From positions 1-61,063 of the forward strand of contig NZ_QXEC01000032.1 of NCBI RefSeq assembly GCF_003583405.1: a stretch of DNA of 61,063 nucleotides, read 5' to 3'. This stretch comes from Micromonospora radicis. Lineage in GTDB: Bacteria; Actinomycetota; Actinomycetes; Mycobacteriales; Micromonosporaceae. Both the position numbers and the translations under genes were made by a program. This document shows positions 53,471 through 61,063 of the stretch, piece after piece (within the stretch, counting starts at the first letter, position 1; the number at the start of each line of letters is the position of its first letter). The notes beneath the pieces were generated by a model. That model had not been told where the DNA came from. It did not search any database and saw only the letters and a list, made by a program, of their open reading frames with translations.

Positions 53471-55228
53471 TCACGACCGCCGTTCCCTGGCCGCGACGGC
53501 CAACAACTCCTCCGCGTGGGCGATACCCAGATCCGAATCCGGCAAACCCGCCAGCATCCGCGCCAACTCCCGCGCCCGCTCGGTGTCCTCCACCACCCGC
53601 ACCCCACTGGTGGTCACCGCACCACCGGTGTCCTTCGCCACCACCAGATGCCGGTCGGCGAACGCCGCCACCTGCGGCAGGTGCGTCACCACCAACACCT
53701 GGTGGCTGCGCGCCAACCGCGCCAACCGCCGACCGATCTCCACCGCCGCCTGACCGCCGACCCCCGCGTCCACCTCGTCGAAGACCAGCGTGGGCGGCCC
53801 ACCGGACCCGGCGAAGACCACCTCGATGGCCAACATCACCCGCGACAGCTCACCACCGGAGGCACCCCGCTGCAACGGCAACGACGGCGCACCCGGATGC
53901 GCCAGCAACCGCAACTCCACCTCGTCACCGCCGTCCGGCCCGACACCGACGTCCACCCCGTTGACCGGCAACGTCGGCTCCGCCCGACCAGCCGGCCGAG
54001 GCACCACCGCCACCTGCACCCGCGCGTGCGGCATCGCCAACCCGGCCAACTCGACCGTCACCTGCTCGGCGAAACGCACCGCTGCCTCCTGCCGGGACAC
54101 CGACAACCGTCCGGCCAGCTCCGCCACCTCACCGGCCAGCCGCGACGCCTCCCGGTCCAACTCGTCGAGCAACTCGTCGGAGGTGTCCAACTCGGACAGC
54201 CGCGACCGGGCCCGGTCCGCCCACGCGATCACCCCGTCGACGTCGTCGGCGTACTTGCGGGTCACCGCCCGCAGCGCCGCCCGCCGCTCGTAGAGGCTCT
54301 GCAACCGCGCCGGATCGGCATCCAGCCCGGCCAGATACGTCGACAACTCCACGGACACGTCGGCGACCAACGTCGCCGCCTCCTCCAACCGGGCCGCCAA
54401 CTCCGCCAGCGCCGGATCCGTACCGGACTGCGCCTCCAACGTCCGCCGCGCCGTACCCAGCAACGTCGACGCGTCCGGAGTGTCGTCGGTCGCCTCCAAC
54501 CCACCCGCCACACACTGGTGGGCCACCTGCGCCGCGGTCCGCAGCCCCTCGGCATGCTCCAACCGCTGCGTCTCGGTCTTCAGCGCCTCGTCCTCACCCG
54601 GCTGCGGATCCACCCGGGTGATCTCGTCCAGGCCCAGCCGCAGCAGATCCGCCTCCTGGTGACGCTCCCGCGCGTTGCGCCGCCGGTCAGCCAGGTCGTC
54701 GACCACCCGCCGCCACTGCGCGTACGCCTCCCGGGTCGCGTCCAGCAGCTTCTCGTGCTCCGCACCGGCGAACCGGTCCAACGCCGCCCGCTGCTCGGCC
54801 GGCCGCAACAACCGCAGCTGATCGGACTGGCCGTGTACGGCCACCACCTGCTCGCCGACCTCACCGAGCGTCGACACCGGCATCGCCCGGCCACCCAGAT
54901 GCGCCCGCGAGCGGCCCTCCACCGTGACCGTACGGCTCAACAACACCGCACCGTCCTCGTCGGGTTCCCCCCCGGCGTCGGTGATCCGGGCGTGCACCGT
55001 CTCGGCCACCCGACCGGACAGCCGCAACCGTCCCTCGACCACCGCCCGGCCCGGCTCGGCCCGCACCCGCCCGGCGTCGGCCCGGCCGCCGAACAGCAGG
55101 CCGAGACCGGTCACCACCATCGTCTTACCCGCACCGGTCTCGCCGGTGATGACGTTCATACCGCCGGTCAACGGCAGCGTGGTGTCCTCGATGACGCCCA
55201 GCCCGGTGATGCGCAGCTCCTCCAGCAC
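53471..55228 (-). CDS. recN: DNA repair protein RecN
   Basis: A 585-residue SMC-like RecN. Walker A is VITGETGAGKTMV near the N-terminus, a long coiled coil fills about 150-370, and the C-terminal half has the signature GASGGELSRVMLAIEV and Walker B TLVFDEVDAGVGG. RecN helps double-strand break repair by recombination. GTG 55228 gives the conserved N-terminus VLEELRITGLGVIED and is preferred to upstream options. It sits between nadK and steA, as in Mycobacterium. Confidence 0.96.
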   Translation of the reverse strand: MLEELRITGLGVIEDTTLPLTGGMNVITGETGAGKTMVVTGLGLLFGGRADAGRVRAEPGRAVVEGRLRLSGRVAETVHARITDAGGEPDEDGAVLLSRTVTVEGRSRAHLGGRAMPVSTLGEVGEQVVAVHGQSDQLRLLRPAEQRAALDRFAGAEHEKLLDATREAYAQWRRVVDDLADRRRNARERHQEADLLRLGLDEITRVDPQPGEDEALKTETQRLEHAEGLRTAAQVAHQCVAGGLEATDDTPDASTLLGTARRTLEAQSGTDPALAELAARLEEAATLVADVSVELSTYLAGLDADPARLQSLYERRAALRAVTRKYADDVDGVIAWADRARSRLSELDTSDELLDELDREASRLAGEVAELAGRLSVSRQEAAVRFAEQVTVELAGLAMPHARVQVAVVPRPAGRAEPTLPVNGVDVGVGPDGGDEVELRLLAHPGAPSLPLQRGASGGELSRVMLAIEVVFAGSGGPPTLVFDEVDAGVGGQAAVEIGRRLARLARSHQVLVVTHLPQVAAFADRHLVVAKDTGGAVTTSGVRVVEDTERARELARMLAGLPDSDLGIAHAEELLAVAARERRS

Positions 55229-55285
55229 AGCAACCGACAGTAGACGCGAGCCCCGACACTTGACCAGCCGGCGCGGCGGCACGCC

Positions 55286-56182
55286 TCACCGACGGTTGCC
55301 CCGCCACCCCTGCACCGGCAGGTCGAACTTGGCCACCAACCGGTCGGTGAACGGCCGGTCCCGCAGCCGTACGATCCGCACCGGCAACGCCCCACGGCGC
55401 ACCGTGACCCGCGCCCCCGGCGGCAGGTCGTACACCCGCCGCCCGTCGCAGCACAGCACCGCCAGCGTGGTGTACGGATCCACCGTGATCACGAACGTCG
55501 ACGTCGGCGCGGTCACCAGCGGCCGGCTGAACAACGCGTGCGCGCTGATCGGCACCAACAGCAACGCCTCGACCTCCGGCCACACCACCGGACCACCACC
55601 GGAGAAGGCGTACGCCGTCGACCCGGTCGGAGTGGCACACACCACCCCGTCACAGCCGTAACGCGACAACGGCCGCCCGTCGACGTCGACGAGCAACTCC
55701 AGCATCTGCGCCCGCTCGCCCTTCTCGACGCTGATCTCGTTGAGCGCCCACGACTCGATCGTCGGCCCGCCGTCGAACTCCGCGGTCACGTCCAGGGTCA
55801 ACCGCTCGTCGACCGTGTAGTTGCGACTCACCACGTCCCGCACCGCGACATCGAGATCGTCGATCTCCGCCTCGGCCAGGAAACCGACCTTGCCCAGGTT
55901 GATCCCGAGCAGCGGCACCTTCGTCGGCCGGGCCAGCTCCGCGGCCCGCAGGAACGTGCCGTCCCCGCCGAGCGCGAACACGATCTCGGCCCCCTCGGCC
56001 GCCTCCGGCCCGGTCACCGGCAGCACACCCGGCAGATCGAGATCCTCGGCCTCCTCCGCCACCACCCGCACCACGAAACCGGCCGCGATCAGATCGGCCG
56101 CCACCGTACGCGCATGCTCCGTGCTACGCCGACGACCGGTATGGGTCACCAGCAGGGCAGTGCGCGTCACCGCGACGCCCAC
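55286..56182 (-). CDS. nadK: NAD kinase
   Basis: A 298-residue NAD kinase that makes NADP from NAD with ATP (or polyphosphate). It has ALGGDGTFLRAAE with GGDGT at 72-76, NLGKVGFLAE, ALNEISVEKG, and CATPTGSTAYAFSGGGP. The length and motifs are complete. It lies 49 bases downstream of tlyA and 57 bases upstream of recN on the minus strand, the order tlyA-nadK-recN common to actinobacteria. Confidence 0.97.
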   Translation of the reverse strand: MGVAVTRTALLVTHTGRRRSTEHARTVAADLIAAGFVVRVVAEEAEDLDLPGVLPVTGPEAAEGAEIVFALGGDGTFLRAAELARPTKVPLLGINLGKVGFLAEAEIDDLDVAVRDVVSRNYTVDERLTLDVTAEFDGGPTIESWALNEISVEKGERAQMLELLVDVDGRPLSRYGCDGVVCATPTGSTAYAFSGGGPVVWPEVEALLLVPISAHALFSRPLVTAPTSTFVITVDPYTTLAVLCCDGRRVYDLPPGARVTVRRGALPVRIVRLRDRPFTDRLVAKFDLPVQGWRGNRR

Positions 56183-56231
56183 CCGGTCCGAGCCCCCGCC
56201 GACACTCCGATGGATCGCACGCTGCGCTCAC

Positions 56232-57092
56232 TCACCCGGCCATCTCCTCCGTCACCTCGTCCGGCGTCCCACCGGCCGCCGTCGGGCCCTGCGGGCCGGC
56301 AGCCACCACGTCCCGCACCCGCTGCGGATCGGCCGGCGGCGCATCCCGGCGTAACCATACGAAGAACTCCACATTGCCGCTCGGCCCGGGCAGCGGGCTG
56401 GCCGCCAGGTCCATCAACCCCAGCCGCAGCGTCGCCGCCGCCGCGGCGACGTCGAGTACCGCCTCGGCCCGCAGCGCCGGATCCCGCACCACCCCGCCGG
56501 CACCGACCCGCTCCCGACCGACCTCGAACTGCGGTTTGACCATCAGCGCCAGGTCACCGTCGGCCCGGGTACAGGCCGCCAGCGCCGGCAGCACCAGCCG
56601 CAACGAGATGAACGACAGGTCGGCGACGGTCAGGTCGACCGGACCGTCGATCACCTCCGGCGTCAACGTCCGTACGTTGGTGCGCTCGAGAACCCGGACC
56701 CGCTCGTCGTTGCGCAGCGACCAGGCCAGCTGCCCGTAGCCGACATCGACCGCGACCACCTCGGCCGCCGCCGCGCGCAGCAGCACGTCGGTGAAACCCC
56801 CGGTGGAGGCACCGGCGTCGAGGCAACGCCGACCGGCAACGGTCAACCCACCCGGGGCGAACGCGGCCAGCGCACCGGCCAACTTGTGCCCGCCCCGCGA
56901 GACGTACTCGGAGCCGGGATCCGCGCCGGTGACCAGCAGTGGATCGGCGGGGTCGACCATCGCCGCGGCCTTGCGGGCCGGTACCCCGCGCAACTGGACC
57001 CGACCCGCCTCCACCAACGCCGCCGCCTGCTCCCGAGACCGGGCCAGACCGCGGCGGACGAGTTCGGCGTCCAACCGGTTTCGACGTGCCAT
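56232..57092 (-). CDS. tlyA: TlyA family rRNA 2-O-methyltransferase
   Basis: A 286-residue TlyA. An S4 RNA-binding domain at about 5-60 (LDAELVRRGLARSREQAA) is followed by an FtsJ-type methyltransferase with SRGGHKLAGAL, CLDAGASTGGFTDVLL (SAM loop), VDVGYGQLAW and MVKPQFEVGRE. TlyA methylates ribose 2-OH groups in 16S and 23S rRNA, and its loss confers capreomycin resistance in mycobacteria. It may also be annotated as a hemolysin for historical reasons. It is followed by nadK. Confidence 0.96.
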   Translation of the reverse strand: MARRNRLDAELVRRGLARSREQAAALVEAGRVQLRGVPARKAAAMVDPADPLLVTGADPGSEYVSRGGHKLAGALAAFAPGGLTVAGRRCLDAGASTGGFTDVLLRAAAAEVVAVDVGYGQLAWSLRNDERVRVLERTNVRTLTPEVIDGPVDLTVADLSFISLRLVLPALAACTRADGDLALMVKPQFEVGRERVGAGGVVRDPALRAEAVLDVAAAAATLRLGLMDLAASPLPGPSGNVEFFVWLRRDAPPADPQRVRDVVAAGPQGPTAAGGTPDEVTEEMAG

Positions 57093-57107
57093 GGGTGGAC
57101 GGCCTCC

Positions 57108-57392
57108 TCAGGCCTGGTCGATGGTGGCCAGCGTTTCCCGCAACGTCTGGTACGCGGCCTCGTACTGGGCGATCTGGTCCGCCGGAGCCAGGGTCGCGGC
57201 GTTGACCATCGCCTGCACGGCCGCCGCCACCGCCGGGTGTCCACCCTCCTCGGCCTGGTCGTCCGACCAGCTCGGCGGCGGACCCGGGCGCGCGCCCGAC
57301 CCCAGGCCCGCAGCCGCACCCGCCGGCGGGCCCGGACGCGACCCCGGCGGAGGACCGGGGCGGGGCCCCGGCAGTGGTCCGTGCCCGTTCAC
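57108..57392 (-). CDS. Small Pro-rich protein of unknown function
   Basis: A 94-residue protein with a low-complexity Pro/Gly/Arg N-terminus (PGPRPGPPPGSRPGPP) and a helical C-terminal half (AVAAAVQAMVNAATLAPADQ). GTG 57392 overlaps the upstream stop. The syntenic M. tuberculosis slot (Rv1693) is also a small unknown. No function can be assigned. Confidence 0.7.
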   Translation of the reverse strand: MNGHGPLPGPRPGPPPGSRPGPPAGAAAGLGSGARPGPPPSWSDDQAEEGGHPAVAAAVQAMVNAATLAPADQIAQYEAAYQTLRETLATIDQA

Positions 57393-57952
57393 GCCGCGCC
57401 GTCCGTCCGCGGCCGACCCGACGCCTTTCCGGGCCGGGCCACCTGGTCTTCGGTACGGGCCACCGTCCCGGCGGTCCGCTTCGCGACCGCCTTCTTGGCC
57501 ACGGCCTTCTTGGCCACGGCCTTCTTCGCGACCGCCTTCTTCGCGACCGCCTTCTTCGTCGGCGCCGCCTCAGCTGGCGGTGCGGCCGCCGCCGTCGCCG
57601 GCGTACCCACCGACGCACCGCCGCCAGACGCACGGGCCACCACCGGCTCACCCGGCGCCGCCCGCAGTTGGCGTTCCAGCTCCCGGACCCGGCGTTCCAG
57701 CTCGGCCACCTCCTCGGCGGTGGCCAATCCCACCGCACCGAGGGCCCGCTCGACCTCGAAACGCACCAGCTTGGTCAACGCCTCCCGGTTGGCCGCACCG
57801 GTGGCCCGCAGTTCCTCGGCGAGCGTCTGAAGCTGAGCCGCCGTCGCACCCGTCGAACCCATCGCCCGACGAACCGCGTCCTGTGCCTTCTTCCGAGGCG
57901 CCTCCGTCAGGCCCATGGCCAGTTCGAGGTAGGCGCGCCACGCGTCCTGCAT
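57389..57952 (-). CDS. Coiled-coil protein with histone H1-like KKAVA repeats
   Basis: A 187-residue protein. Residues 1-95 are helical, with a coiled coil at about 77-95 (EVAELERRVRELERQL), and resemble phasin-like or PHA-regulator-like proteins. A 30-residue Ala/Pro spacer precedes five tandem KKAVA units at about 131-155, which resemble histone H1-type DNA-binding tails found in actinobacterial nucleoid proteins such as HupB or in AlgP. The tail is Arg/Lys-rich. DNA or polyanion binding is therefore likely. It is translationally coupled to the downstream small gene. Confidence 0.75.
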   Translation of the reverse strand: MQDAWRAYLELAMGLTEAPRKKAQDAVRRAMGSTGATAAQLQTLAEELRATGAANREALTKLVRFEVERALGAVGLATAEEVAELERRVRELERQLRAAPGEPVVARASGGGASVGTPATAAAAPPAEAAPTKKAVAKKAVAKKAVAKKAVAKKAVAKRTAGTVARTEDQVARPGKASGRPRTDGAA

Positions 57953-58063
57953 GCCTTGGTCCTTTCACCCGGCGGGTCTGCAGGTGTCACGCTACCGGCC
58001 AACCGGACCGCTCCGTGCGGTACCGTGCCCGGGGGACGACGTGGTGTGGCAAGGAGGCGACGG

Positions 58064-58402
58064 GTGGCCACGGTGGACGAGTGCCGGCAGGCGCTGCAGG
58101 ATCTGGCCGACCGGCTGGAACGCAACGCGGAGGCCGTCCGTGATCGGGTCGACCTGGACCGCACCCTGGCCTGCCGGATCACCGACCTGGAGACCGCCTT
58201 CCACGGCCGCATCTCCGACGGCCGGCTGGTCGACCTGGCCGACGGCGACGACCCGAAGGCGAAGATCGCCATGAGCACCACCAGCGACGATCTACTCGCC
58301 CTGGTGCGCGGCGAACTCGACGTCACCCGGGCGGTCGCCAACCGCCGCGTGTCGATCAAGGCGAACCCGTTCGACCTGATGAAGCTCCGTAAGCTGCTCT
58401 GA
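58064..58402 (+). CDS. SCP2 sterol-carrier-like small protein
   Basis: A 112-residue protein starting at GTG 58064 behind AAGGAGG (58051-58057). The second half (KIAMSTTSDDLLALVRGEL, then RRVSIKANPFDLMKLRKLL) fits the SCP2 lipid-carrier fold. Members bind hydrophobic ligands or act as domains in larger proteins. It is one of two plus-strand genes in the core block and is convergent with the HAD gene, ending ten bases before it. The ligand is unknown. Confidence 0.8.
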   Translation: MATVDECRQALQDLADRLERNAEAVRDRVDLDRTLACRITDLETAFHGRISDGRLVDLADGDDPKAKIAMSTTSDDLLALVRGELDVTRAVANRRVSIKANPFDLMKLRKLL

Positions 58403-58411
58403 CCCCGCCGG

Positions 58412-59431
58412 TCAGCCCGGCAGGCCGAGGGTGTCGAGCGCCTTCGCCGCCTCTGGCGATCCGGCGCGCGGGGCGCCGGCCGGCCGATGCCACCAGGCGA
58501 CCGCGCAGAGCGCCGCGAGCGCGTCCAACGGCCGACCGGCCCCAGACAGTTCCCATCCCTCACCGCCGGTGACCACGTGCCAGCCACCGAGGTCACCGGC
58601 GGCCGCAGGCACCCGCACCACCTCGGCCGGATCGAACAACCCGGCGAGATTCCACGCCACGTACGTGGGCCGCCGCGGCGCCGGCGCGGCGAGCAGTTCC
58701 GGCACGTCACTGACCCCGGTCAGCACCAGCAGGCTGTCCAACCCGGCCCGGTTGGCCCCTTCGATGTCGGTGTCCAGCCGATCACCGACGACCAACGTCC
58801 GCCCCTCGCCGGCCCGCCGCGCGGCGGTGGCGAACAGTTCGGGCGCCGGCTTACCGACCACCTCGTCCGGTTCCCGGCCCAACGCGGTCACCAGCGCGGC
58901 CACCAACGCACCGTTGCCCGGCAGCGGGCCACGCCCACTGGGCAGGGTCCGGTCGGTGTTGGTGGCGATCCAGGCCGCACCGGCGCGCACGGCCACCGCC
59001 GCCTCGGCTAGGTCGGCCCAACCCACCTGTGGCCCGTAGCCCTGGATCACGGCCACCGGCGAATCCTCGGCGCGCGAGACCGGCGTCAGCCCGACCGCGC
59101 GGATCTCGGCCCGCAACGCCTCCGCGCCGACCACCAGCACCGGCGCCCCGGCGGGGAGCCGCTCACCCAACAACTGGGCGCCGGCACCCGCGCTGGTCAG
59201 CACCTCCTCCGGCCGGGCCGCCACACCCATCCCGGTGAGCAGGTCCGCGACGTCGGCCGCGCGCCGCGACGCGTTGTTCGTCGCGTACGCCACCTCTCGG
59301 CCCTCGTCGTGCAACCGGGCGACGGCCTCGACAGCGCCGGGGATCGGCCGGTCGATCAGGTAGATCACCCCGTCCAGGTCAAACACGACCAGGGCGTATC
59401 CGTCGACCAGCCGCTCCCCGACATCGGTCAT
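58412..59431 (-). CDS. HAD-superfamily phosphatase, NagD-like (class IIA)
   Basis: A 339-residue HAD hydrolase. Motif I is FDLDGVIYLID with nucleophile D18 and D20, motif II-like YATNNAS follows, then VVGKPAPELF and motif IV VVGDRLDTDIEGA. The capping domain between motifs has the NagD/IIA arrangement. The last 80 residues form a C-terminal extension with several Trp. Sugar-phosphate or p-nitrophenylphosphatase-like activity is likely. Its ATG overlaps the TPR gene stop by four bases, the pair corresponding to Rv1691-Rv1692. Confidence 0.92.
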   Translation of the reverse strand: MTDVGERLVDGYALVVFDLDGVIYLIDRPIPGAVEAVARLHDEGREVAYATNNASRRAADVADLLTGMGVAARPEEVLTSAGAGAQLLGERLPAGAPVLVVGAEALRAEIRAVGLTPVSRAEDSPVAVIQGYGPQVGWADLAEAAVAVRAGAAWIATNTDRTLPSGRGPLPGNGALVAALVTALGREPDEVVGKPAPELFATAARRAGEGRTLVVGDRLDTDIEGANRAGLDSLLVLTGVSDVPELLAAPAPRRPTYVAWNLAGLFDPAEVVRVPAAAGDLGGWHVVTGGEGWELSGAGRPLDALAALCAVAWWHRPAGAPRAGSPEAAKALDTLGLPG

Positions 59432-61063
59432 CGCTGCCGCGCCTCCGACTCGACAGTGCCGTCCACCGCGGCCCGGTCCCCGCTCTCGGCCATGGGCTGC
59501 GGCACCGGGTCGACGCTCCGCTCCTCGGCGACCGCCGCCTCGCCGGTCACACCGGCATCCGCGGCCACCGCGTCGCCGACCGTCTGGTCGTCCTCCGCCG
59601 CGATCTCGTCGGCGGCGCCAGCGACCGCGGTCCCGTCCTCGGCGACGGTGGCCGCGGTGCCCTGCGCGTCGTCGTCCTCGTCGTACTCGTTGTCGATCTC
59701 GTCGCCGTCGGCGATGGCCTGCTCGTCGGCAAGCGCGACAGCGGCGTCACCGAGGTCTGCGTCCGGCTCGGCCGGCACGGCTCCGACGGTGCCCGGTCCG
59801 GCGACCAGTTCCTCGGCCGCCTCTTCCTCGTCGTCACCTTCGATGACCACACCGTCGAGTTCGAGTAGCCGCTCCGCCGCGTCGGTCTCCGCGTCGGTGT
59901 CGACCTCCGCCGCCCGGGAGAACCACTCCCGGGCCACCGCGCGCCGTCCGACCGCCAGCAGCGCGTCGGCGTACGCGTACCGCAACCGGGCCGTCCACGG
60001 CTCCGGCGTGTCGGTGGTCAGTTCACGGACCTGGAGCATCGCCACGGCCGCATCACGCTGACCGAGGTCACCGCGCGCGCCGGCGGCCACGATCAGCAGC
60101 TCGATCGCGACGGCCCGGTCCAGCTTCTCCTGGTCCGCGCCGCGGAACAGGTCGATCGCTCGTTCCGGCCGGCCCAGTGCCCGCTCACAGTCCGCGATGA
60201 CCGCCAGGTGGCTCTGCATGCCACTCATCCGGTGGTACGTACGCAGTTCCGCGATCGCGCTCTGCCACTCACCGGCGTGGTACGCGGCCAACCCGACCGC
60301 TTCCCGTACGGCGGAGATCCGCGACGCGAGCCGACGCGCGGCCAGTGCATGCGCGAGCGCCTCGGCCGGGTCTTCGTCGATCAGTTGGCCAGTCGCCACG
60401 AGGTGTCGGGCAACCGTGTCCGCGATCGGCTTGGCCAGCGACAGCAGCTCGGCGCGAACGTCCTTGTCCAGGTCACTGGCGACGATCTCGTCGGGCAACG
60501 CCGGAGCCTCCGGTCGCTCGGCGTCGGCACCGTCACGGCTGCCGCGGAAGCCTTCACGGCGGTCGCCGCCATCACGGAAACCACCCTCACGACGCTCACC
60601 GCCACGGAAGCCACCTTCACGACGGAAACCGCCCTCACGACGCTCACCGCCACGGAAACCGCCCTCACGACGGTCGCCGCCCTCACGACGGTCACCACCG
60701 CGGAAACCGCCCTCGGCACGGTCACCACCGCGGAAACCGCCCTCGGCACGGTCACCACCGCGGAAGCCACCCTCACGACGGTCGCCGCCCTCACGACGGT
60801 CACCACCGCGGAAGCCACCCTCACGACGGTCACCACCGCGGAAACCGCCCTCGGCACGGTCACCGCCACGGAAGCCGCCCTCGGCACGGTCACCGCCACG
60901 GAAGCCGCCCTCACGACGGTCACCACCGCGGAAACCGCCCTCGGCACGGTCACCACCGCGGAAGCCACCCTCACGACGGTCGCCGCCCTCACGACGGTCA
61001 CCACCGCGGAAGCCACCCTCACGACGGTCGCCGCCCTCACGACGGTCACCACCGCGGAAGCCA
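59428..61063 (-). CDS. TPR-like protein with RGG-type repeat N-terminus, start outside window
   Basis: The frame is open from the right edge to the stop at 59428 (at least 544 residues). The visible N-terminal part (about 61062 to 60535) is almost entirely GGFRGGDRREGG/GGDRAEGG repeats, an RGG-like disordered region. An Ala/Pro linker leads to a helical TPR-like domain (DKDVRAELLSLAKPIADTVA, later YADALLAVGRRAVAREWFSR). An acidic Glu/Asp/Ala-rich tail of about 110 residues closes the protein. An apparent start at TTG 60498 is unlikely, because the frame and composition continue upstream without a break. The syntenic homologue in M. tuberculosis is the TPR protein Rv1691. RNA binding through the RGG-like tail is inference. 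Confidence 0.85.
   Translation of the reverse strand, partial: GFRGGDRREGGDRREGGFRGGDRREGGDRREGGFRGGDRAEGGFRGGDRREGGFRGGDRAEGGFRGGDRAEGGFRGGDRREGGFRGGDRREGGDRREGGFRGGDRAEGGFRGGDRAEGGFRGGDRREGGDRREGGFRGGERREGGFRREGGFRGGERREGGFRDGGDRREGFRGSRDGADAERPEAPALPDEIVASDLDKDVRAELLSLAKPIADTVARHLVATGQLIDEDPAEALAHALAARRLASRISAVREAVGLAAYHAGEWQSAIAELRTYHRMSGMQSHLAVIADCERALGRPERAIDLFRGADQEKLDRAVAIELLIVAAGARGDLGQRDAAVAMLQVRELTTDTPEPWTARLRYAYADALLAVGRRAVAREWFSRAAEVDTDAETDAAERLLELDGVVIEGDDEEEAAEELVAGPGTVGAVPAEPDADLGDAAVALADEQAIADGDEIDNEYDEDDDAQGTAATVAEDGTAVAGAADEIAAEDDQTVGDAVAADAGVTGEAAVAEERSVDPVPQPMAESGDRAAVDGTVESEARQR
60535..61062 (-). repeat. In-frame RGG-type coding repeats
   Basis: The minus strand encodes about sixteen units related to FRGGDRREGG and FRGGDRAEGG, mostly 30 bases long with some 15-base half units. 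There are no unique spacers and no dyad per repeat, so these are coding repeats. Confidence 0.9.

Noticed and set aside
60381..61052. Alternative minus-strand frame rich in Val/Ala/Arg over the repeat region
   Set aside because: It is a shifted reading of the RGG repeats; the frame that continues into the TPR domain is the coding one.
60535..61062. CRISPR-like direct repeats
   Set aside because: Units are in-frame, abut without unique spacers and encode a coherent RGG-type peptide; no cas genes are present.

Overview
The window comes from a high-GC actinomycete chromosome, most likely a Micromonosporaceae member (Micromonospora/Salinispora-like). The grounds are about 70% GC, frequent GTG starts, translationally coupled gene chains, a type VII (ESX) secretion locus with a CpnT-like toxin, and a core block collinear, in reverse, with Mycobacterium tuberculosis Rv1691-Rv1713. 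The species call is inference; no 16S gene is present.

Region 1 (1-17.6 kb) is a type VII secretion locus. The membrane and ATPase parts are EccB, EccD and EccC, with a mycosin (MycP) that has lost its catalytic His and Ser. The substrate-side genes are two WXG100-like proteins, a large Gly-rich WXG100/PPE-like protein, a YbaB-like protein, two small unknowns and a very large polymorphic toxin. The toxin carries a papain-fold (Tox-PL-like) module and runs off the left edge. No eccE, eccA or espG is visible. An intact IS1380-family element (7892-9564) sits exactly at the eccB stop codon with a CTAG target duplication and separates the machinery genes from the substrate genes.

Region 2 (17.6-33.3 kb) is accessory and looks like a small orphan biosynthetic locus. 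It has an adenylating (PaaK-like) enzyme without its C-terminal lid, a large LuxR (LAL) regulator and a transmembrane Ser/Thr kinase with a ricin-type lectin ectodomain. A tightly coupled operon follows: serC, an E2-type acyltransferase, a cytochrome P450 and a GNAT-like protein. An AfsR/SARP regulator, a BBE-type FAD oxidase and a frameshifted serine-hydrolase remnant complete it. A tRNA-Pro(GGG) marks the border with the core block.

Region 3 (33.4-61 kb) is core, nearly all on the minus strand, and is transcribed from the right edge leftwards: TPR protein, HAD phosphatase, small proteins, tlyA, nadK, recN, steA, mctB/steB-like, a four-gene polyprenyl-glycan-like cassette (MraY/WecA-like, MurJ-like, GT4, phosphatase-like membrane protein), pyrG, a Nudix hydrolase, then ald, xerD, parA, scpA, scpB, rluB, cmk and der. 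These serve chromosome segregation (ParA, ScpAB, XerD), repair (RecN), ribosome and rRNA maturation (Der, RluB, TlyA), nucleotide supply (PyrG, Cmk, NadK) and the cell envelope. Two small plus-strand genes (TM2 protein, SCP2-like protein) interrupt the block. The rightmost gene starts beyond the window and encodes a long RGG-like repeat in front of a TPR domain.
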